Positions 10,041 through 20,163 are shown, numbered from the stretch's first letter. The stretch is DNA of 64,000 bases from Methylocella silvestris (GCF_002891535.1 NZ_PDZR01000001.1:558001-622000), one strand, 5' to 3'. A program made the numbers and translations. The notes: generated by a model from the letters alone, not told the origin.

Positions 10041-12191
10041 ATGGCGGAAACGATAAAATCCCGGATACGCGAAGGCCTGCCCTATCCGATCGGCGCGACA
10101 TGGGACGGCAAGGGCGTTAATTTCGCGCTCTTTTCGGCAAATGCGACGAAGGTCGAGGTCTGCCTGTTCGATTCCGAGGGCAAGACCGAACTCGAGCGTG
10201 TGGCGCTCCCCGAATATACCGACCAGATCTATCACGGCTGGCTTCCCGACGTCGGCCCGGGGCAGGTCTATGGCTATCGGGTGCATGGGCCGTATGAGCC
10301 GGACGCCGGCCATCGCTTCAATCCGACAAAACTGCTGCTCGACCCCTATGGCCGCGCCCATATGGGCGACCTCCAATGGGACCCGGCGGTGTTCGGCTAT
10401 ACGATCGGCCATGCCGACGGCGACCTCTCCTTCGACGAGCGCGACAGCGCCCCCTTCATGCCGAAATCGATCGTCGTCGATCCGAATTTCGACTGGCGCG
10501 GGCAGCCAAGACGCAGCCCCGTCGCGTGGGATCGGACCATCTTTTATGAAGCGCATGTGCGCGGCTATACCAAACTTCATCCGCACATCGCAGAGTCACT
10601 GCGCGGAACCTACGCAGGGCTCGGCGAGAAGCAGGTCATCGACCACATCAAATCGATTGGCGTCACCTCGATCGAGTTGCTGCCGATCCACAGCTTCATC
10701 AATGACGACTACCTGCTTGAAAAAAATCTCACTAATTATTGGGGTTATAATACAATCGGCTTTTTCTCGCCGGATCCACGCTATGCGGCCGATCGCGCCA
10801 ATTGCCTGCGCGAGTTCAAGGAGATGGTCTCGCGCTTCCATGACGCCGGGCTCGAGGTCATCCTTGACGTCGTTTATAATCACACGGCCGAAGGCAATGA
10901 GCGCGGCCCGACGCTGTCTTTCAAAGGCATCGACAACGCCTCTTATTACCGGCTGCCGCAGGACCAGAAGCGGCATTACGTCAATGACACGGGCACCGGA
11001 AATACCGTCAATCTGTCGCATCCGCGCGTCATTCAGATGGTGACGGACAGCCTGCGCTATTGGGTCAATGAGACCCATGTCGACGGCTTCCGCTTTGATC
11101 TCGGCACCATCCTCGCGCGCGAGCCGAACGGGTTCGACAATCAGTCGGGCTTCCTCAAGGCGTGCAGCCAGGATCCCGTGCTCGGAACCGTGAAGCTGAT
11201 CGCCGAGCCGTGGGACTGCGGGCCCGGCGGCTATCAGGTCGGCGCTTTTCCGCCCGGCTGGTCGGAATGGAATGACAAGTTTCGCGGCGCCGCGCGCGAT
11301 TTTTGGAGAGGCGCCTGCCGCGCCGGCGATCTCGCGCCGCGGCTTCTGGCTTCGCCCGAGGAGTTCGATCATCAGGGGCGCAAGCCCTGGGCGTCAGTCA
11401 ATTTCATTACCGCCCATGACGGCTTCACGCTGAACGACGTGGTCTCCTACAACGAGAAGCACAATGAGGCCAATGGCGAAGACAACAAGGACGGCGCGGA
11501 CGACAACCGCTCCTTCAACCATGGCGTCGAGGGATCGACCGACGATCCGGAAATCAACAGGCTGCGCGAGCGCCAGATCTGCAACATGCTGGCGACGCTG
11601 CTGCTCAGCCAGGGGTGCCCGATGGTGGTCGCCGGCGACGAGTTCGGCCGCACGCAACAGGGCAACAACAACGCCTATTGCCAGGACAATGAAGTGTCCT
11701 GGGTCGACTGGAATTTTGGCGAGCGCGGCCTCAGACTGATCCGCTTTTTCACGCGCATCACGGCGCTGCGGCGGCGTTTCCCGATCCTGCGCCGCGGCCG
11801 CTTTTTAACCGTCGCCTATAATGAAGAACTCGACATCAAGGAGTTGACCTGGGTCAACGCCGGCGGCGGCGAGATGGAGCAGGGCGATTGGGAGCTCGCG
11901 CAATGTTTTGGCCTCATGCTCGACGGCCGCGCGCAGCCGACCGGCATCCACAAGCGCGGCGAAGACGCGACCATCTTGATGATTTTCAACGCCTGGGACG
12001 ACATCGTCGAATTTACCTTGCCGAGCCAGGGCGGCGCCAATCAGCACTGGACCTTGATGATCGACACGAATCTATCCGTCGAGGAGGATGAGCGGGAAAC
12101 GCAGACTTTCCGCTTCGGCCAGAAATATGCGGTGACCGCGCGATCGTTTCTGTTGTTCGCGCTGGTTCCAGATGAGGGCGCCGCCGAATAG
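10041..12191 (+). CDS. glgX: Glycogen debranching protein
   Basis: The protein has 716 residues. An N-terminal CBM48 domain (YPIGATWDGKGVNFALFSANATKVEVCLFD) precedes a GH13 barrel. The barrel motifs are DVVYNHT, the nucleophile region VDGFRFDLGT, the acid/base LIAEPWDCG and FITAHDGFTLND. It hydrolyses alpha-1,6 branches of phosphorylase-trimmed glycogen. I start it at the ATG at 10041, which has GGGAG 8 nt upstream, rather than the in-frame ATG at 10026. It stands alone: no glgA, glgB, glgC or glgP is in the window. It ends 15 nt from the end of the convergent LysR gene with no visible terminator between. Confidence 0.93.
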   Translation: MAETIKSRIREGLPYPIGATWDGKGVNFALFSANATKVEVCLFDSEGKTELERVALPEYTDQIYHGWLPDVGPGQVYGYRVHGPYEPDAGHRFNPTKLLLDPYGRAHMGDLQWDPAVFGYTIGHADGDLSFDERDSAPFMPKSIVVDPNFDWRGQPRRSPVAWDRTIFYEAHVRGYTKLHPHIAESLRGTYAGLGEKQVIDHIKSIGVTSIELLPIHSFINDDYLLEKNLTNYWGYNTIGFFSPDPRYAADRANCLREFKEMVSRFHDAGLEVILDVVYNHTAEGNERGPTLSFKGIDNASYYRLPQDQKRHYVNDTGTGNTVNLSHPRVIQMVTDSLRYWVNETHVDGFRFDLGTILAREPNGFDNQSGFLKACSQDPVLGTVKLIAEPWDCGPGGYQVGAFPPGWSEWNDKFRGAARDFWRGACRAGDLAPRLLASPEEFDHQGRKPWASVNFITAHDGFTLNDVVSYNEKHNEANGEDNKDGADDNRSFNHGVEGSTDDPEINRLRERQICNMLATLLLSQGCPMVVAGDEFGRTQQGNNNAYCQDNEVSWVDWNFGERGLRLIRFFTRITALRRRFPILRRGRFLTVAYNEELDIKELTWVNAGGGEMEQGDWELAQCFGLMLDGRAQPTGIHKRGEDATILMIFNAWDDIVEFTLPSQGGANQHWTLMIDTNLSVEEDERETQTFRFGQKYAVTARSFLLFALVPDEGAAE

Positions 12192-12206
12192 GGCAGGCGG
12201 TTCGCC

Positions 12207-13091
12207 TCACGCGCCGGTCTTTTGTTCGCGCGCGAGCGCGAGCCAGGCTCTGGCGGCGGCGGAGAGATAACCGCCGCGCCGCCACGCCAGAACCATCCGC
12301 CATTGCGTACCCGGCTCGTCAAGCAGCACGCGTCGGACGCCGGGGTTGGCGCGCTGCTCGGCCATCAGCCGGGGCAAAAAGGCGACGCCAAGCCCCGCGG
12401 CGGCAAGTTCGATCACGAAATCGATCTGCGAACTGCGCGCGGCGACGGTCGGCGCGAAGCCCTGCCGGCCACATGCGTCGAGAATGACCTGATTGAGCGC
12501 GAAGCCGCTCTCGAACAGGATGAAGGGCGATGTCTTCAGTCGCTCCAGCCCGATCTTCTCCTCTCCGGCGCACGGATGGTCCGTCGCCATCAGCGCCATC
12601 AGCGGCTCGTCGCGCACCTTCTGCCATTCAAAATCATGCGCGGCAGGAAGCAGCACGGCGGCAAGGTCGAGCTCGCCGGCGGCGACGAGTTCCTCCAGCC
12701 GCTTGCTGCCATGCTCGTTGAGGCGGATGTCGACGCCGGGATAGCGACTGCGATAGATCGCAAACAGCGGCGCGAACAGAAGGCTCGTGCCGATCGGCGG
12801 CAGGCCGAGGCGCAGCACGCCGCGCTTCAGCCCGCGCAATTCGTCGAGTTCGGCGATGAGATCGTCGCGCTCGGCAAGCATTGCGAGCGCGCGGCGATAG
12901 ACGATGTCGCCGGCGGCCGTGAGTTCGCTGCGATGGCCAAGCCGCTCCAAAAGAGGGACGCCGAGCTCTTCCTCGATCAGCTTGACCGATTTGCTGATCG
13001 TCGGCTGCGTCGCGTTCAGCGTTTTCGCGGCGGCCGAGAAGCCGCCCTGGCGGACGACTTCGACGAAAGCGCGCAGCGTTCTCAACTCCAT
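12207..13091 (-). CDS. LysR family transcriptional regulator, probably of lrgAB
   Basis: The 294-residue protein has the standard LysR form. The winged helix-turn-helix (residues 1-60, FSAAAKTLNATQPTISKSVKLIEEELGVPLLER) is followed by a two-lobed effector domain with GLGVAFLP near the C-terminus. The ATG at 13091 is preferred over an in-frame TTG two codons upstream. It is divergent from lrgA-lrgB with 94 nt between, an arrangement that often marks the regulator of the neighbouring operon. CidR-type LysR proteins control such genes in Gram-positive bacteria. The effector is unknown. Confidence 0.85.
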   Translation of the reverse strand: MELRTLRAFVEVVRQGGFSAAAKTLNATQPTISKSVKLIEEELGVPLLERLGHRSELTAAGDIVYRRALAMLAERDDLIAELDELRGLKRGVLRLGLPPIGTSLLFAPLFAIYRSRYPGVDIRLNEHGSKRLEELVAAGELDLAAVLLPAAHDFEWQKVRDEPLMALMATDHPCAGEEKIGLERLKTSPFILFESGFALNQVILDACGRQGFAPTVAARSSQIDFVIELAAAGLGVAFLPRLMAEQRANPGVRRVLLDEPGTQWRMVLAWRRGGYLSAAARAWLALAREQKTGA

Positions 13092-13101
13092 AATCAATTC
13101 G

Positions 13102-13133
13102 ATATCAGAATAGACTCTATGAAATCAATTCAT
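13102..13133. promoter_or_regulatory. Candidate LysR binding region between the regulator and lrgA
   Basis: AATCAATTC occurs at 13102-13110 and again at 13123-13131, exactly 21 bp (two helical turns) apart. The second copy lies inside an inverted repeat ATGAA-N5-TTCAT at 13119-13133. This fits a LysR recognition and activation site pair. The call rests on spacing and symmetry only. Confidence 0.5.
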
Positions 13134-13185
13134 TTTTGTCATGTTGCACCGCAGTGTAGCCTGTCCGCAACCTGGAGATACGGAC

Positions 13186-13593
13186 ATGCATACGCGCGGG
13201 CCTCTTCTTCGCATTCGATATGCGTTCCACCATAGCCGACTGCTTCAGCTCGGCGTCCTCACCGGATTCTGGTTTCTCGGCCAGGCGGCGGCGGAGGCCT
13301 TGCGGCTGCCCGTCCCCGGCGGAGTCGTCGGCATGGCGGCGGTGCTGGCCTTGCTGCTCAGCGGGCGCATGAGCGTGTTCAGCGTGCGTCGCGGGGCGCA
13401 GACGCTGCTTGCGGAGATGCTGCTGTTCTTCGTCCCGGCGGTCATGGCGCTGCTCGACCATTCTGAATTTATCGGCGTGCTCGGACTGAAGCTGCTCGTC
13501 GTCATCCTGACGGGCACGCTCTGCGTCATGGCCTCGACCGCGCTGACGGTCGATCTTTGCGCGCGCTGGACGTCGCGTCATGTCGCTCGTTAA
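13186..13593 (+). CDS. lrgA: CidA/LrgA family holin-like protein
   Basis: The 135-residue protein has about four membrane segments. It contains the family signature LRLPVPGGVVGMAAVLALLL and the following FFVPAVMALL segment. LrgA/CidA proteins pair with LrgB/CidB and have been linked to murein hydrolase control and, more recently, to export of pyruvate or related small acids. I use the ATG at 13186, which has GGAG 8 nt upstream. The frame could start at 13141, but that stretch overlaps the promoter. Its last 14 nt overlap lrgB. Confidence 0.87.
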   Translation: MHTRGPLLRIRYAFHHSRLLQLGVLTGFWFLGQAAAEALRLPVPGGVVGMAAVLALLLSGRMSVFSVRRGAQTLLAEMLLFFVPAVMALLDHSEFIGVLGLKLLVVILTGTLCVMASTALTVDLCARWTSRHVAR

Positions 13594-14302
13594 TCTCGGC
13601 TTCGACTCGCCGATCGTGCTCGCGCTGTTCTGGCCGGCGGCGACGATTGGCTTCTATCTTTGCGCGCGAAAAATCTATGCGCGCTGGCGGCGCTGGTATC
13701 TTTCGCCCCTGGCGGTAACGCCGGCGCTGCTGCTCGCTCTCGCCATTCTGCTGGGCGCGCGCTACGTCGATTACATGCGCGGCGCGCATTGGATCATGCT
13801 GGCGCTGGGTCCGGCGACCGTCGCCTTTGCGATCCCGATTTACGAAAAGCGCGAGACGATCCGCCGCAACTGGCGCGTTCTGCTCCTTGGCGTCCTCATC
13901 GGCAGCAGCACGGCAATGGTCTCGGCCTGGGCGATGGCGAGCGTCCTTGGCCTCTCCGGCGATTTGCGGCTCAGCCTGCTGCCGCGCTCGATGAGCACGC
14001 CCTTCGCCATGGAGGTGTCGGGCGACATCGGCGGCGCGCCCGATCTGACGGCGATTTTCGTCATGGTCACCGGCATTTTCGGCGCGGCGCTCGGGGAACT
14101 GATGTTGACGCTGCTCCCGCTGCGCTCAAGTCTCGCCCGCGGCGCGCTGCTGGGCATGGGCGCGCATGGCGCCGGAGCCGCCAAGGCGCGCGAGATCGGG
14201 CAGGAGGAAGGCTCGATCGCCGGTCTCGTCATGGTGCTTGCGGGTTTGCTCAATGTGCTCGCCGCGCCGATCCTCGCCTATGGGTTGAAGGGCGGGTTTT
14301 AG
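13580..14302 (+). CDS. lrgB: LrgB/CidB family membrane protein
   Basis: The 240-residue protein has about seven hydrophobic segments and the LrgB hallmarks LLPRSMSTPFAMEVSGDIGG and GALLGMGAHGAGAAKAREIG. It pairs with LrgA in the inner membrane, with a likely role in small-acid or murein-related export. It overlaps lrgA by 14 nt in another frame, so translation is probably coupled. It ends 10 nt before the end of the convergent DUF952 gene. Confidence 0.9.
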   Translation: MSLVNLGFDSPIVLALFWPAATIGFYLCARKIYARWRRWYLSPLAVTPALLLALAILLGARYVDYMRGAHWIMLALGPATVAFAIPIYEKRETIRRNWRVLLLGVLIGSSTAMVSAWAMASVLGLSGDLRLSLLPRSMSTPFAMEVSGDIGGAPDLTAIFVMVTGIFGAALGELMLTLLPLRSSLARGALLGMGAHGAGAAKAREIGQEEGSIAGLVMVLAGLLNVLAAPILAYGLKGGF

Positions 14303-14312
14303 CTTCGGCGGC

Positions 14313-14669
14313 TCAACTGGCCGGCGCGTCGATCAGGCCCGAAAAATCATGGACGCCGCCGGCGCCGCGCGGGATCCGCTTGACCGACGCCACCGAATCG
14401 AGCGGCAGCGGCGCATAAAGATGTGGAAACAAGGCGCCGCCGCGCGAGGCTTCAAAGCGCAGATCGGCGCCAAGCCTTGTGGCGTTGACCGCGATCAGCA
14501 CGAGGTCGGAGAGACCGGCGAAATGCAGCCGCGCCGTCTCCTCTACCTGGGCGGCGGTGGAAAAATGGATGAATCCATCCTTGAGGTCGACGGCCGAGCC
14601 GTCGAAGCGGCCGCGGTCCTGCGCCTGCCGCCACAGAGCGGCCGGGGCGATCTTGTAGATCAGCTCCAT
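14313..14669 (-). CDS. DUF952 family protein
   Basis: The 118-residue protein starts MELIYKIAPAALWRQAQDRGRFDGSAVDLKDGFIHFSTAAQVEETARLHF, a clear DUF952 pattern (IYKI, DGFIHFS, HLYAPLPL). Members resemble glutathione S-transferase-like or ADP-ribosyl-type small folds, and their function is not established. I prefer the ATG at 14669. A GTG at 14699 in frame would start it 3 nt after lysS stops. It lies directly downstream of lysS on the same strand and is probably co-transcribed. No signal peptide is visible, so it is likely cytosolic. Confidence 0.8.
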   Translation of the reverse strand: MELIYKIAPAALWRQAQDRGRFDGSAVDLKDGFIHFSTAAQVEETARLHFAGLSDLVLIAVNATRLGADLRFEASRGGALFPHLYAPLPLDSVASVKRIPRGAGGVHDFSGLIDAPAS

Positions 14670-14702
14670 TTTTGACTTTTCGCCTTGCCGCGTCGGCACC
14701 GG

Positions 14703-16445
14703 CTAGGTCCTCCGCTCGGTCAGAAATTCTTCGTGACCTTTGATGAGGTCGCCACTCAGCGCCGCAGCGATCAGCTTGCATGTCTCGTCAAGGCCGTAAA
14801 GCGCGGCGAAGGAGCCAAAACGCGGGCCGCGACTTTCGCCGAGCAGCACCGCATAGAGCATATTGAAGAAATCGGTGGAGACGCCGGGACGATCGGGCGT
14901 CGCGCCCTTGGCCTTCATGTCCTGATAGCGCGGGATCGTGCGGCCGATATCGTAAAGCGCCGCCTGGATCGCCTCGGCGCTGGCGTCCGCCGGCAGCGCC
15001 GCCAGCATTTCGGCGAGCCGCCCCAGCGCCTCGCGCTCAACCTCGTCCGGAGCGCGATAGGCTTTCACTGGCCGCACGAAATCGCGGAAATAACGCACGG
15101 CGTAGGCGATGAGGGCGCCGAGCCGCGGATGGTTTTCGGGCGAGACGTCCGGCGCATAGCGGCGCAGAAAGCCCCACAGCACCTGCGGGTCCTCGCTGTT
15201 TGCGACCGCCGCGAGATTAAGCAGCATGGCGAAAGTGACCGCGGTTTTATGCTCGCCGGAGCCGAGAATTTCAGGCTCGGGCGGCGCCCCCGAATGGATG
15301 TGCCAGACCGGATTGCCGAGCTGTTCCTTGATCGGCTGACGCTGATAGGCTTCGAGGAAGCTGAGATAATCGTCGACGGCGCGCGGGATGACGTCGAAAT
15401 AAAGCCGCTTCGCCGCCGTCGGCTTCTGAAACATGAACAGCGACAGGCTTTCCGGGCTGGCATAGGCGAGCCATTCGTCGATGGTGAGGCCATTGCCTTT
15501 CGACTTCGAGATTTTCTGGCCCTTGTCGTCCAAAAAAAGCTCGTAGTTGAAGCCCTCGGGCGGCTGGCCGCCGAGCGCGCGGCAGATCCGGCTTGAGAGC
15601 TTGACCGATTCGATAAGATCCTTGCCGGCCATTTCATAGTCGACGCCAAGCGCGAACCAGCGCATCGCCCAATCAGCCTTCCATTGGCATTTGACGCGCC
15701 CGCCGGTGACAAGCGTTTCGATTTTTTCGCCGGTGTCGGGATCGACATAGACGATCGTCCCGCGCGCGGCGTCGCGCTCGACCATCGGAACCTGCAGCAC
15801 TTTGCCCGAGCGCGGGCTGATCGGCAGGAAAGGCGAATAGGTCGCCCGCCGATCCGGGCCGAGCGTCGGCAGGATGATGTCCATCACCGCGTCATAGACG
15901 GCGAGCATGCGCAGCAGCGTCTCGTCGAACCGGCCCGAGGCGTAATAATCGGTCGAGCTGGCGAATTCATAATCGAAGCCGAAACGGTCGAGGAAGGCGC
16001 GCAGCCGCGCATTATTGGCGGCGCCGAAGGAGGGGTATTCGTTGGAGAACGGGTCGGGCACGCGGGTCAGCGGCTCGCCGAGATGCGACTCGAGCATCGC
16101 CTTGTTCGGTACATTGTCCGGCACCTTGCGCAGCGCGTCCATGTCGTCCGAGAAGGCAAGGAGGCGTGTCTTGACGCGGTCTTCTGTCATGACGCGAAAC
16201 GCGTGGCGCACCATGGTGGTGCGGGCGACTTCGCCGAAGGTGCCGATATGGGGGAGGCCGGAGGGGCCGTAGCCGGTCTCGAAGATGATCTCGGTCTTGC
16301 CGGTCGCCTTGAGGCGGTCGATCAGCTTGCGCGCTTCCTCGAACGGCCAGGCGCTGGCTTTCAGCGCGGCCTCGATCGTTTCGGACGAGATCGGCTCCGC
16401 CAGATTGGCCGGCGAAGGGGCGGGGAAATCGGCGCCGGTCGGCAT
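14703..16445 (-). CDS. lysS: Lysyl-tRNA synthetase, class I
   Basis: The 580-residue protein is a class I (LysRS1, archaeal-type) enzyme, as in most alphaproteobacteria. The HIGH-like motif is [14 protein letters not shown], the KMSKS motif is KISKSKGNG, and a conserved C-terminal helical region follows. It charges tRNA-Lys with lysine. The ATG at 16445 gives [20 protein letters not shown], then the conserved catalytic domain. The DUF952 gene follows on the same strand. The bc1 operon terminator lies about 120 nt upstream, so lysS needs its own promoter in the short gap between 16446 and 16563. Confidence 0.95.
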   Translation of the reverse strand: MPTGADFPAPSPANLAEPISSETIEAALKASAWPFEEARKLIDRLKATGKTEIIFETGYGPSGLPHIGTFGEVARTTMVRHAFRVMTEDRVKTRLLAFSDDMDALRKVPDNVPNKAMLESHLGEPLTRVPDPFSNEYPSFGAANNARLRAFLDRFGFDYEFASSTDYYASGRFDETLLRMLAVYDAVMDIILPTLGPDRRATYSPFLPISPRSGKVLQVPMVERDAARGTIVYVDPDTGEKIETLVTGGRVKCQWKADWAMRWFALGVDYEMAGKDLIESVKLSSRICRALGGQPPEGFNYELFLDDKGQKISKSKGNGLTIDEWLAYASPESLSLFMFQKPTAAKRLYFDVIPRAVDDYLSFLEAYQRQPIKEQLGNPVWHIHSGAPPEPEILGSGEHKTAVTFAMLLNLAAVANSEDPQVLWGFLRRYAPDVSPENHPRLGALIAYAVRYFRDFVRPVKAYRAPDEVEREALGRLAEMLAALPADASAEAIQAALYDIGRTIPRYQDMKAKGATPDRPGVSTDFFNMLYAVLLGESRGPRFGSFAALYGLDETCKLIAAALSGDLIKGHEEFLTERRT

Positions 16446-16563
16446 TTGGCGGTTCCTTGAGGCGGAGGAGGAGGTTTAACGCTGTGCTGACAGATTGACG
16501 GACGCACGGCAAGCATCCGCTTGGCGCGGGAAAGACGCCCCGCATCCCCGCCGCGACAGAGCC

Positions 16564-16599
16564 AAAAGAAAAGGCGCGACTGACAAAGCCAATCGCGCC
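16564..16599 (-). terminator. Rho-independent terminator of the petABC operon
   Basis: On the minus strand, stem GGCGCGA (16593-16599) pairs with TCGCGCC (16573-16579) around a 13-nt loop. It is followed by TTTTCTTTT (16572-16564). It lies 28 nt after the cytochrome c1 stop, the expected place. Confidence 0.8.
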
Positions 16600-16626
16600 C
16601 CGAGAGTGCAGCGTAGTCCGAACGGC

Positions 16627-17493
16627 TCAGTGCGGGACTTTCGCCCACAGGCGCTTCTTGATCGTGTAGAGCAAGCCGGCGAACACGGCCAGATAGATGA
16701 TCACTGCAAAGCCGAGGCTCTTGCGCGCCTCGAGCTTCGGCTCGGCGGCCCACATCAGAAAGGCGGTGACGTCCTTGGCGTATTGCGGCGTCGTCTTCGG
16801 CGCGCCGTCCGTATAATCGACCAGCCCGTCGCTCAGCGGCGGCGGCATGGCGATATGCTGGCCCGGGAAGATGGCGTTGAAATTCGGATCGTCCGGCTTC
16901 GTATAGCCGTTGAGCAGGGCGTAGATATAGTCAGGGCCACCCTCCTGATATTGCGTGAAGGCGTCGATGACAAAGCCCGGGAAACCGCTGTGCAGGTCGC
17001 GCGCCTTGGCCAGCACCGACATATCGGGCGGAATGGCGCCGAGCGCGGCGCGCGCGGCTTGCGGGTTGGGGAACGGCGAGGGGAAAGCATCCGACGGGCG
17101 TCCGGGCCGCTCGAACATCTCGCCGGCCTCGTTCGGGCCGTCCTTGACCTTGAAGGTAGCCGCCAGCGCCTTGACCTGGGACTCGGAGAAGGCGGGCCCG
17201 CTGTTCTCTTCAAGGTCGCGGAAGGCGACGAGCCGCATGGAGTGGCAGGCCGAGCAGACTTCCTTATAGACCTGATAGCCGCGCTGAAGCTGGGCGCGAT
17301 CGAATTTGCCGAACGGGCCGGCGAAGCTCCACGGCTGCCGGTGCGGGTGAGGATGCGCCTCGGCTGCGGCCTCGCCGGCTGCGGCGGGTTTGTCCTCGGC
17401 GCGAACTGAAGTCGCTGAAACCGCGAAGGTTAAGGCGAGGGCGCCGAAAAAGGCCGCCCCCGCGCCTGCGGCGAATTTGCTGGCAAGCGTCAT
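16627..17493 (-). CDS. petC: Cytochrome c1 of the cytochrome bc1 complex
   Basis: The 288-residue protein has a signal peptide (about residues 1-32, ending SVRA), the heme c site CSACH at 80-84, the axial-ligand region GQHIAMPPPL and a C-terminal anchor followed by KKRLWAKVPH. It carries electrons from the Rieske protein to soluble or membrane cytochrome c in the periplasm. I use the ATG at 17493, which has AAGGA 8 nt upstream. The frame is open further upstream but only through the petB-petC gap and the petB end. Cytochrome b and c1 are separate genes here, unlike the fused fbcH of Bradyrhizobium. Confidence 0.95.
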   Translation of the reverse strand: MTLASKFAAGAGAAFFGALALTFAVSATSVRAEDKPAAAGEAAAEAHPHPHRQPWSFAGPFGKFDRAQLQRGYQVYKEVCSACHSMRLVAFRDLEENSGPAFSESQVKALAATFKVKDGPNEAGEMFERPGRPSDAFPSPFPNPQAARAALGAIPPDMSVLAKARDLHSGFPGFVIDAFTQYQEGGPDYIYALLNGYTKPDDPNFNAIFPGQHIAMPPPLSDGLVDYTDGAPKTTPQYAKDVTAFLMWAAEPKLEARKSLGFAVIIYLAVFAGLLYTIKKRLWAKVPH

Positions 17494-17530
17494 GAATGAA
17501 TTCCTTTTGGACACGGCCGTCTCTTTGGGC

Positions 17531-18784
17531 TCAGTGGCTCGCCAGCGCGGGCTCCGCCTTCGCGGAGTCGCCAAGCACCGCGTCGGAAATAGAGGCCGGC
17601 AGCGGCCGCGTCGGCTCAAATCGGCTGAGCAGCGGCAGGATCACCAGGAAGTGGATGAAATAATAGGCCGTCAGCAGGCGCCCGGCGATCACCGCGCCGC
17701 CTTCCGGCGGCTGCGAGCCGATATAGCCGAGCAGCACGGCGTCAACGACGAAGATCCAGAAGAAGATCCGAAACAGCGGACGGTAGACCGCCGATTTGAC
17801 CTTCGAGCTGTCGAGCCAGGGCAAGACGGCGACGATCAGCACGGCGCCGAACATGGCGAGGAAGCCGCCCAATTTTGAAGGGACCGAGCGCAGGATCGCG
17901 TAGAAGGGCAGATAGTACCATTCCGGAACGATATGAGGCGGCGTCACCAGCGGATTGGCCTCGATGTAATTGTCGGCGTGGCCGAGATAGTTCGGAATGT
18001 AGAACACGAACCAGGCATAGAAGATCAGGAAGAGGGTGAGCGCGAACCCGTCCTTCACCGTGAAATAGGGGTGGAAGGGAAGGGTGTCTTTCGCGCTCTT
18101 CGGCTCGATGCCGATCGGATTGTTCGATCCCGGCACGTGCAGCGCCCAGATATGCAGGCCGACGACGCCGACGATCATGAAGGGCAGCAGATAATGCAGG
18201 GCGAAGAAGCGGTTGAGCGTCGCATTATCGACCGAATAGCCGCCCCACAGCCAGGTGGTGATGGCGTCGCCGACGACCGGGATCGCCGAGAACAGGCTGG
18301 TGATGACGGTGGCGCCCCAGAAACTCATCTGTCCCCAAGGCAGCACGTAGCCCATGAAGGCCGTCGCCATCGACAAGAGATAGATGATGAATCCGAGCAG
18401 CCACAAGACCTCGCGCGGCGCCTTGTAGGAGCCGTAATACATGCCGCGAAGAATGTGGACATAGAGGCCGATGAAGAACATCGACGCGCCGTTGGCGTGC
18501 CAGTAGCGCATCAGCCAGCCGAAGTTCACGTCGCGCATGATGCGCTCGACGGAATCAAAGGCGAGCGTGGATTCGGGAGTGTAATGCATCGCCAGCACGA
18601 CGCCGGTGATGATCTGCGAGACGAGCAGAAAGGCGAGAATGCCGCCGAAGGTCCACCAGTAGTTCAGATTGCGCGGATTGGGGAACACCACGAAGGAGGA
18701 ATGCGCCAGCCCCAGCACTGGCAAGCGGCTTTCAAACCATTTCGCGACTGCATTCTTCGGGACGTAAGTCGATTCTCCGCTCAT
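17531..18784 (-). CDS. petB: Cytochrome b of the cytochrome bc1 complex
   Basis: The 417-residue membrane protein binds two b hemes through His96/His110 and His197/His211, each pair 14 residues apart. The Qo-site PEWY motif is present ([14 protein letters not shown]). It has eight predicted helices and the length of bacterial cytochrome b. It oxidises ubiquinol and reduces quinone across the membrane. It is the middle gene of Rieske-cytochrome b-cytochrome c1, 110 nt after the Rieske gene and 37 nt before petC. Confidence 0.97.
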   Translation of the reverse strand: MSGESTYVPKNAVAKWFESRLPVLGLAHSSFVVFPNPRNLNYWWTFGGILAFLLVSQIITGVVLAMHYTPESTLAFDSVERIMRDVNFGWLMRYWHANGASMFFIGLYVHILRGMYYGSYKAPREVLWLLGFIIYLLSMATAFMGYVLPWGQMSFWGATVITSLFSAIPVVGDAITTWLWGGYSVDNATLNRFFALHYLLPFMIVGVVGLHIWALHVPGSNNPIGIEPKSAKDTLPFHPYFTVKDGFALTLFLIFYAWFVFYIPNYLGHADNYIEANPLVTPPHIVPEWYYLPFYAILRSVPSKLGGFLAMFGAVLIVAVLPWLDSSKVKSAVYRPLFRIFFWIFVVDAVLLGYIGSQPPEGGAVIAGRLLTAYYFIHFLVILPLLSRFEPTRPLPASISDAVLGDSAKAEPALASH

Positions 18785-18894
18785 GCGCTCGTCTCTGTCA
18801 GAATGCGCCGCCTCAGATGGCGCCGCGTTGAAAAATAGGGGAGCTTCAGGATTGCGGGAGGAGCCGATGCGCGGCGGCCCGCCACCGCTGAAGC

Positions 18895-19416
18895 TTAGCC
18901 GATGGAAATCTTGGCGTCGCTGACGAATTTATAGGGCGGAACCACAAGATTGGCCGGGGCCGGCCCCTGCCTGATGCGGCCCGAGGGATCATAGACCGAG
19001 CCGTGACAGGGGCAGAAGAAGCCGTGATAGGGGCCTTCATTGCCGAGCGGAACGCAGCCGAGATGGGTGCAGATGCCGATAACGACGAGCCATTCCGGCT
19101 TTTCCACGCGGGACTGATCGGTCGCGGGATCCTTCAGCTCGTTCATGGGCACCGCGCGGACGGCGGCAATTTCCTCGGGCGTGCGATGCGACACGAAGAT
19201 CGGCTTGCCGCGCCATTTCACCGTGAGGATCTGACCTACGGCGATGCCGCTTATGTCAACTTCCACCGAGCCGGCCGCGAGCGTCGAGGCGTCGGGGCTC
19301 ATCTGGCTGATCAGCGGCCAGACTGCGGCGCCGGCTCCGACTATTCCGACGGCGGCTGTCGCGATGTAAAGAAAATCTCGGCGGGTCGGCTCTTCCAGCG
19401 TGGTGGTGGCTGCCAT
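18895..19416 (-). CDS. petA: Ubiquinol-cytochrome c reductase Rieske iron-sulfur subunit
   Basis: The 173-residue protein has the twin-arginine-type N-terminus [20 protein letters not shown], which serves as the membrane anchor. The Rieske boxes are CTHLGC (116-121) and CPCHGS (135-140); these residues bind the 2Fe-2S cluster and form the disulfide. It passes electrons from ubiquinol to cytochrome c1. It is the first gene of the petABC operon and is divergent from trmL, with about 190 nt of shared promoter region. Confidence 0.96.
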   Translation of the reverse strand: MAATTTLEEPTRRDFLYIATAAVGIVGAGAAVWPLISQMSPDASTLAAGSVEVDISGIAVGQILTVKWRGKPIFVSHRTPEEIAAVRAVPMNELKDPATDQSRVEKPEWLVVIGICTHLGCVPLGNEGPYHGFFCPCHGSVYDPSGRIRQGPAPANLVVPPYKFVSDAKISIG

Positions 19417-19610
19417 AATGTCCTCAAACTGGCGCTGCGCCCCCGCAATTTGGAACGCCTCAAATTTCCCTACGCACTAATCAAGGGCGTGGAAAGAATC
19501 AACATCATAGGTCAAGGTGTGACGCTTCGCCGCCAAGTTTTTTTAAAAGTAATGAAAATCCCATGCCAAGCCTTTGCCGGTCTGCGCCCTTTGGCGGAGG
19601 TCGGCGAGGG

Positions 19611-20120
19611 ATGAGCCCGTTCGAGCCGGTCGATCTGACTGTCGCGCTGTACCAGCCCGACATTCCGCAGAACGCCGGGACGATCCTGCGCATGTGCGCC
19701 TGTCTCGGACTGCGGGCGGCGCTCATCGAGCCCGCCGGCTTTCCGGTCAGCGATCGGCATTTTCGCCGCGCCGGCATGGATTATCTCGATCATGTTTCGA
19801 TCGCGCGCCATGTCTCGTTCTCCGCCTTCGACGCAGCCCGTCGCGCGGAAGGCGCGCGGCTCGTGCTGCTCTCGACCAAGGCTGCGCTCCCTTATGCCGA
19901 TTTTGCCTTTCGGGGCGGAGACATTCTGCTGCTCGGGCGCGAATCGGCCGGGGCGCCGGACGATGTGCATCGCAGCGCCGACGCGCGAATCATCATTCCG
20001 CTGGCGGATGGGATGCGCTCGCTCAATGTCGCGGTCGCGGCGGCGATCGTGGCGGGCGAGGCGATGCGGCAGATCCGACAGGTGCAAGAGCGCACGCGGG
20101 ACGAGGTTAACAAAGCGTAA
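19611..20120 (+). CDS. trmL: tRNA (cytidine/uridine-34-2'-O)-methyltransferase
   Basis: The 169-residue SPOUT methyltransferase starts VALYQPDIPQNAGTILR. It has the knotted C-terminal SAM site (LLLGRESAGAP, IIPLADGMRSLNVAVAAAIVAGEAMRQ). It methylates the ribose of the wobble base in leucine tRNAs. I take the ATG at 19611, which has a G-rich ribosome-binding stretch (GGCGGAGG, GCGAGGG) before it. The in-frame ATG at 19563 would add 16 non-conserved residues. It is divergent from petABC, and the next gene follows after 43 nt on the same strand. Confidence 0.9.
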   Translation: MSPFEPVDLTVALYQPDIPQNAGTILRMCACLGLRAALIEPAGFPVSDRHFRRAGMDYLDHVSIARHVSFSAFDAARRAEGARLVLLSTKAALPYADFAFRGGDILLLGRESAGAPDDVHRSADARIIIPLADGMRSLNVAVAAAIVAGEAMRQIRQVQERTRDEVNKA

Positions 20121-20163
20121 CTTCAGCCTCGACGCCAAAGGGAGATGGCGACAGGAGGCGAAA

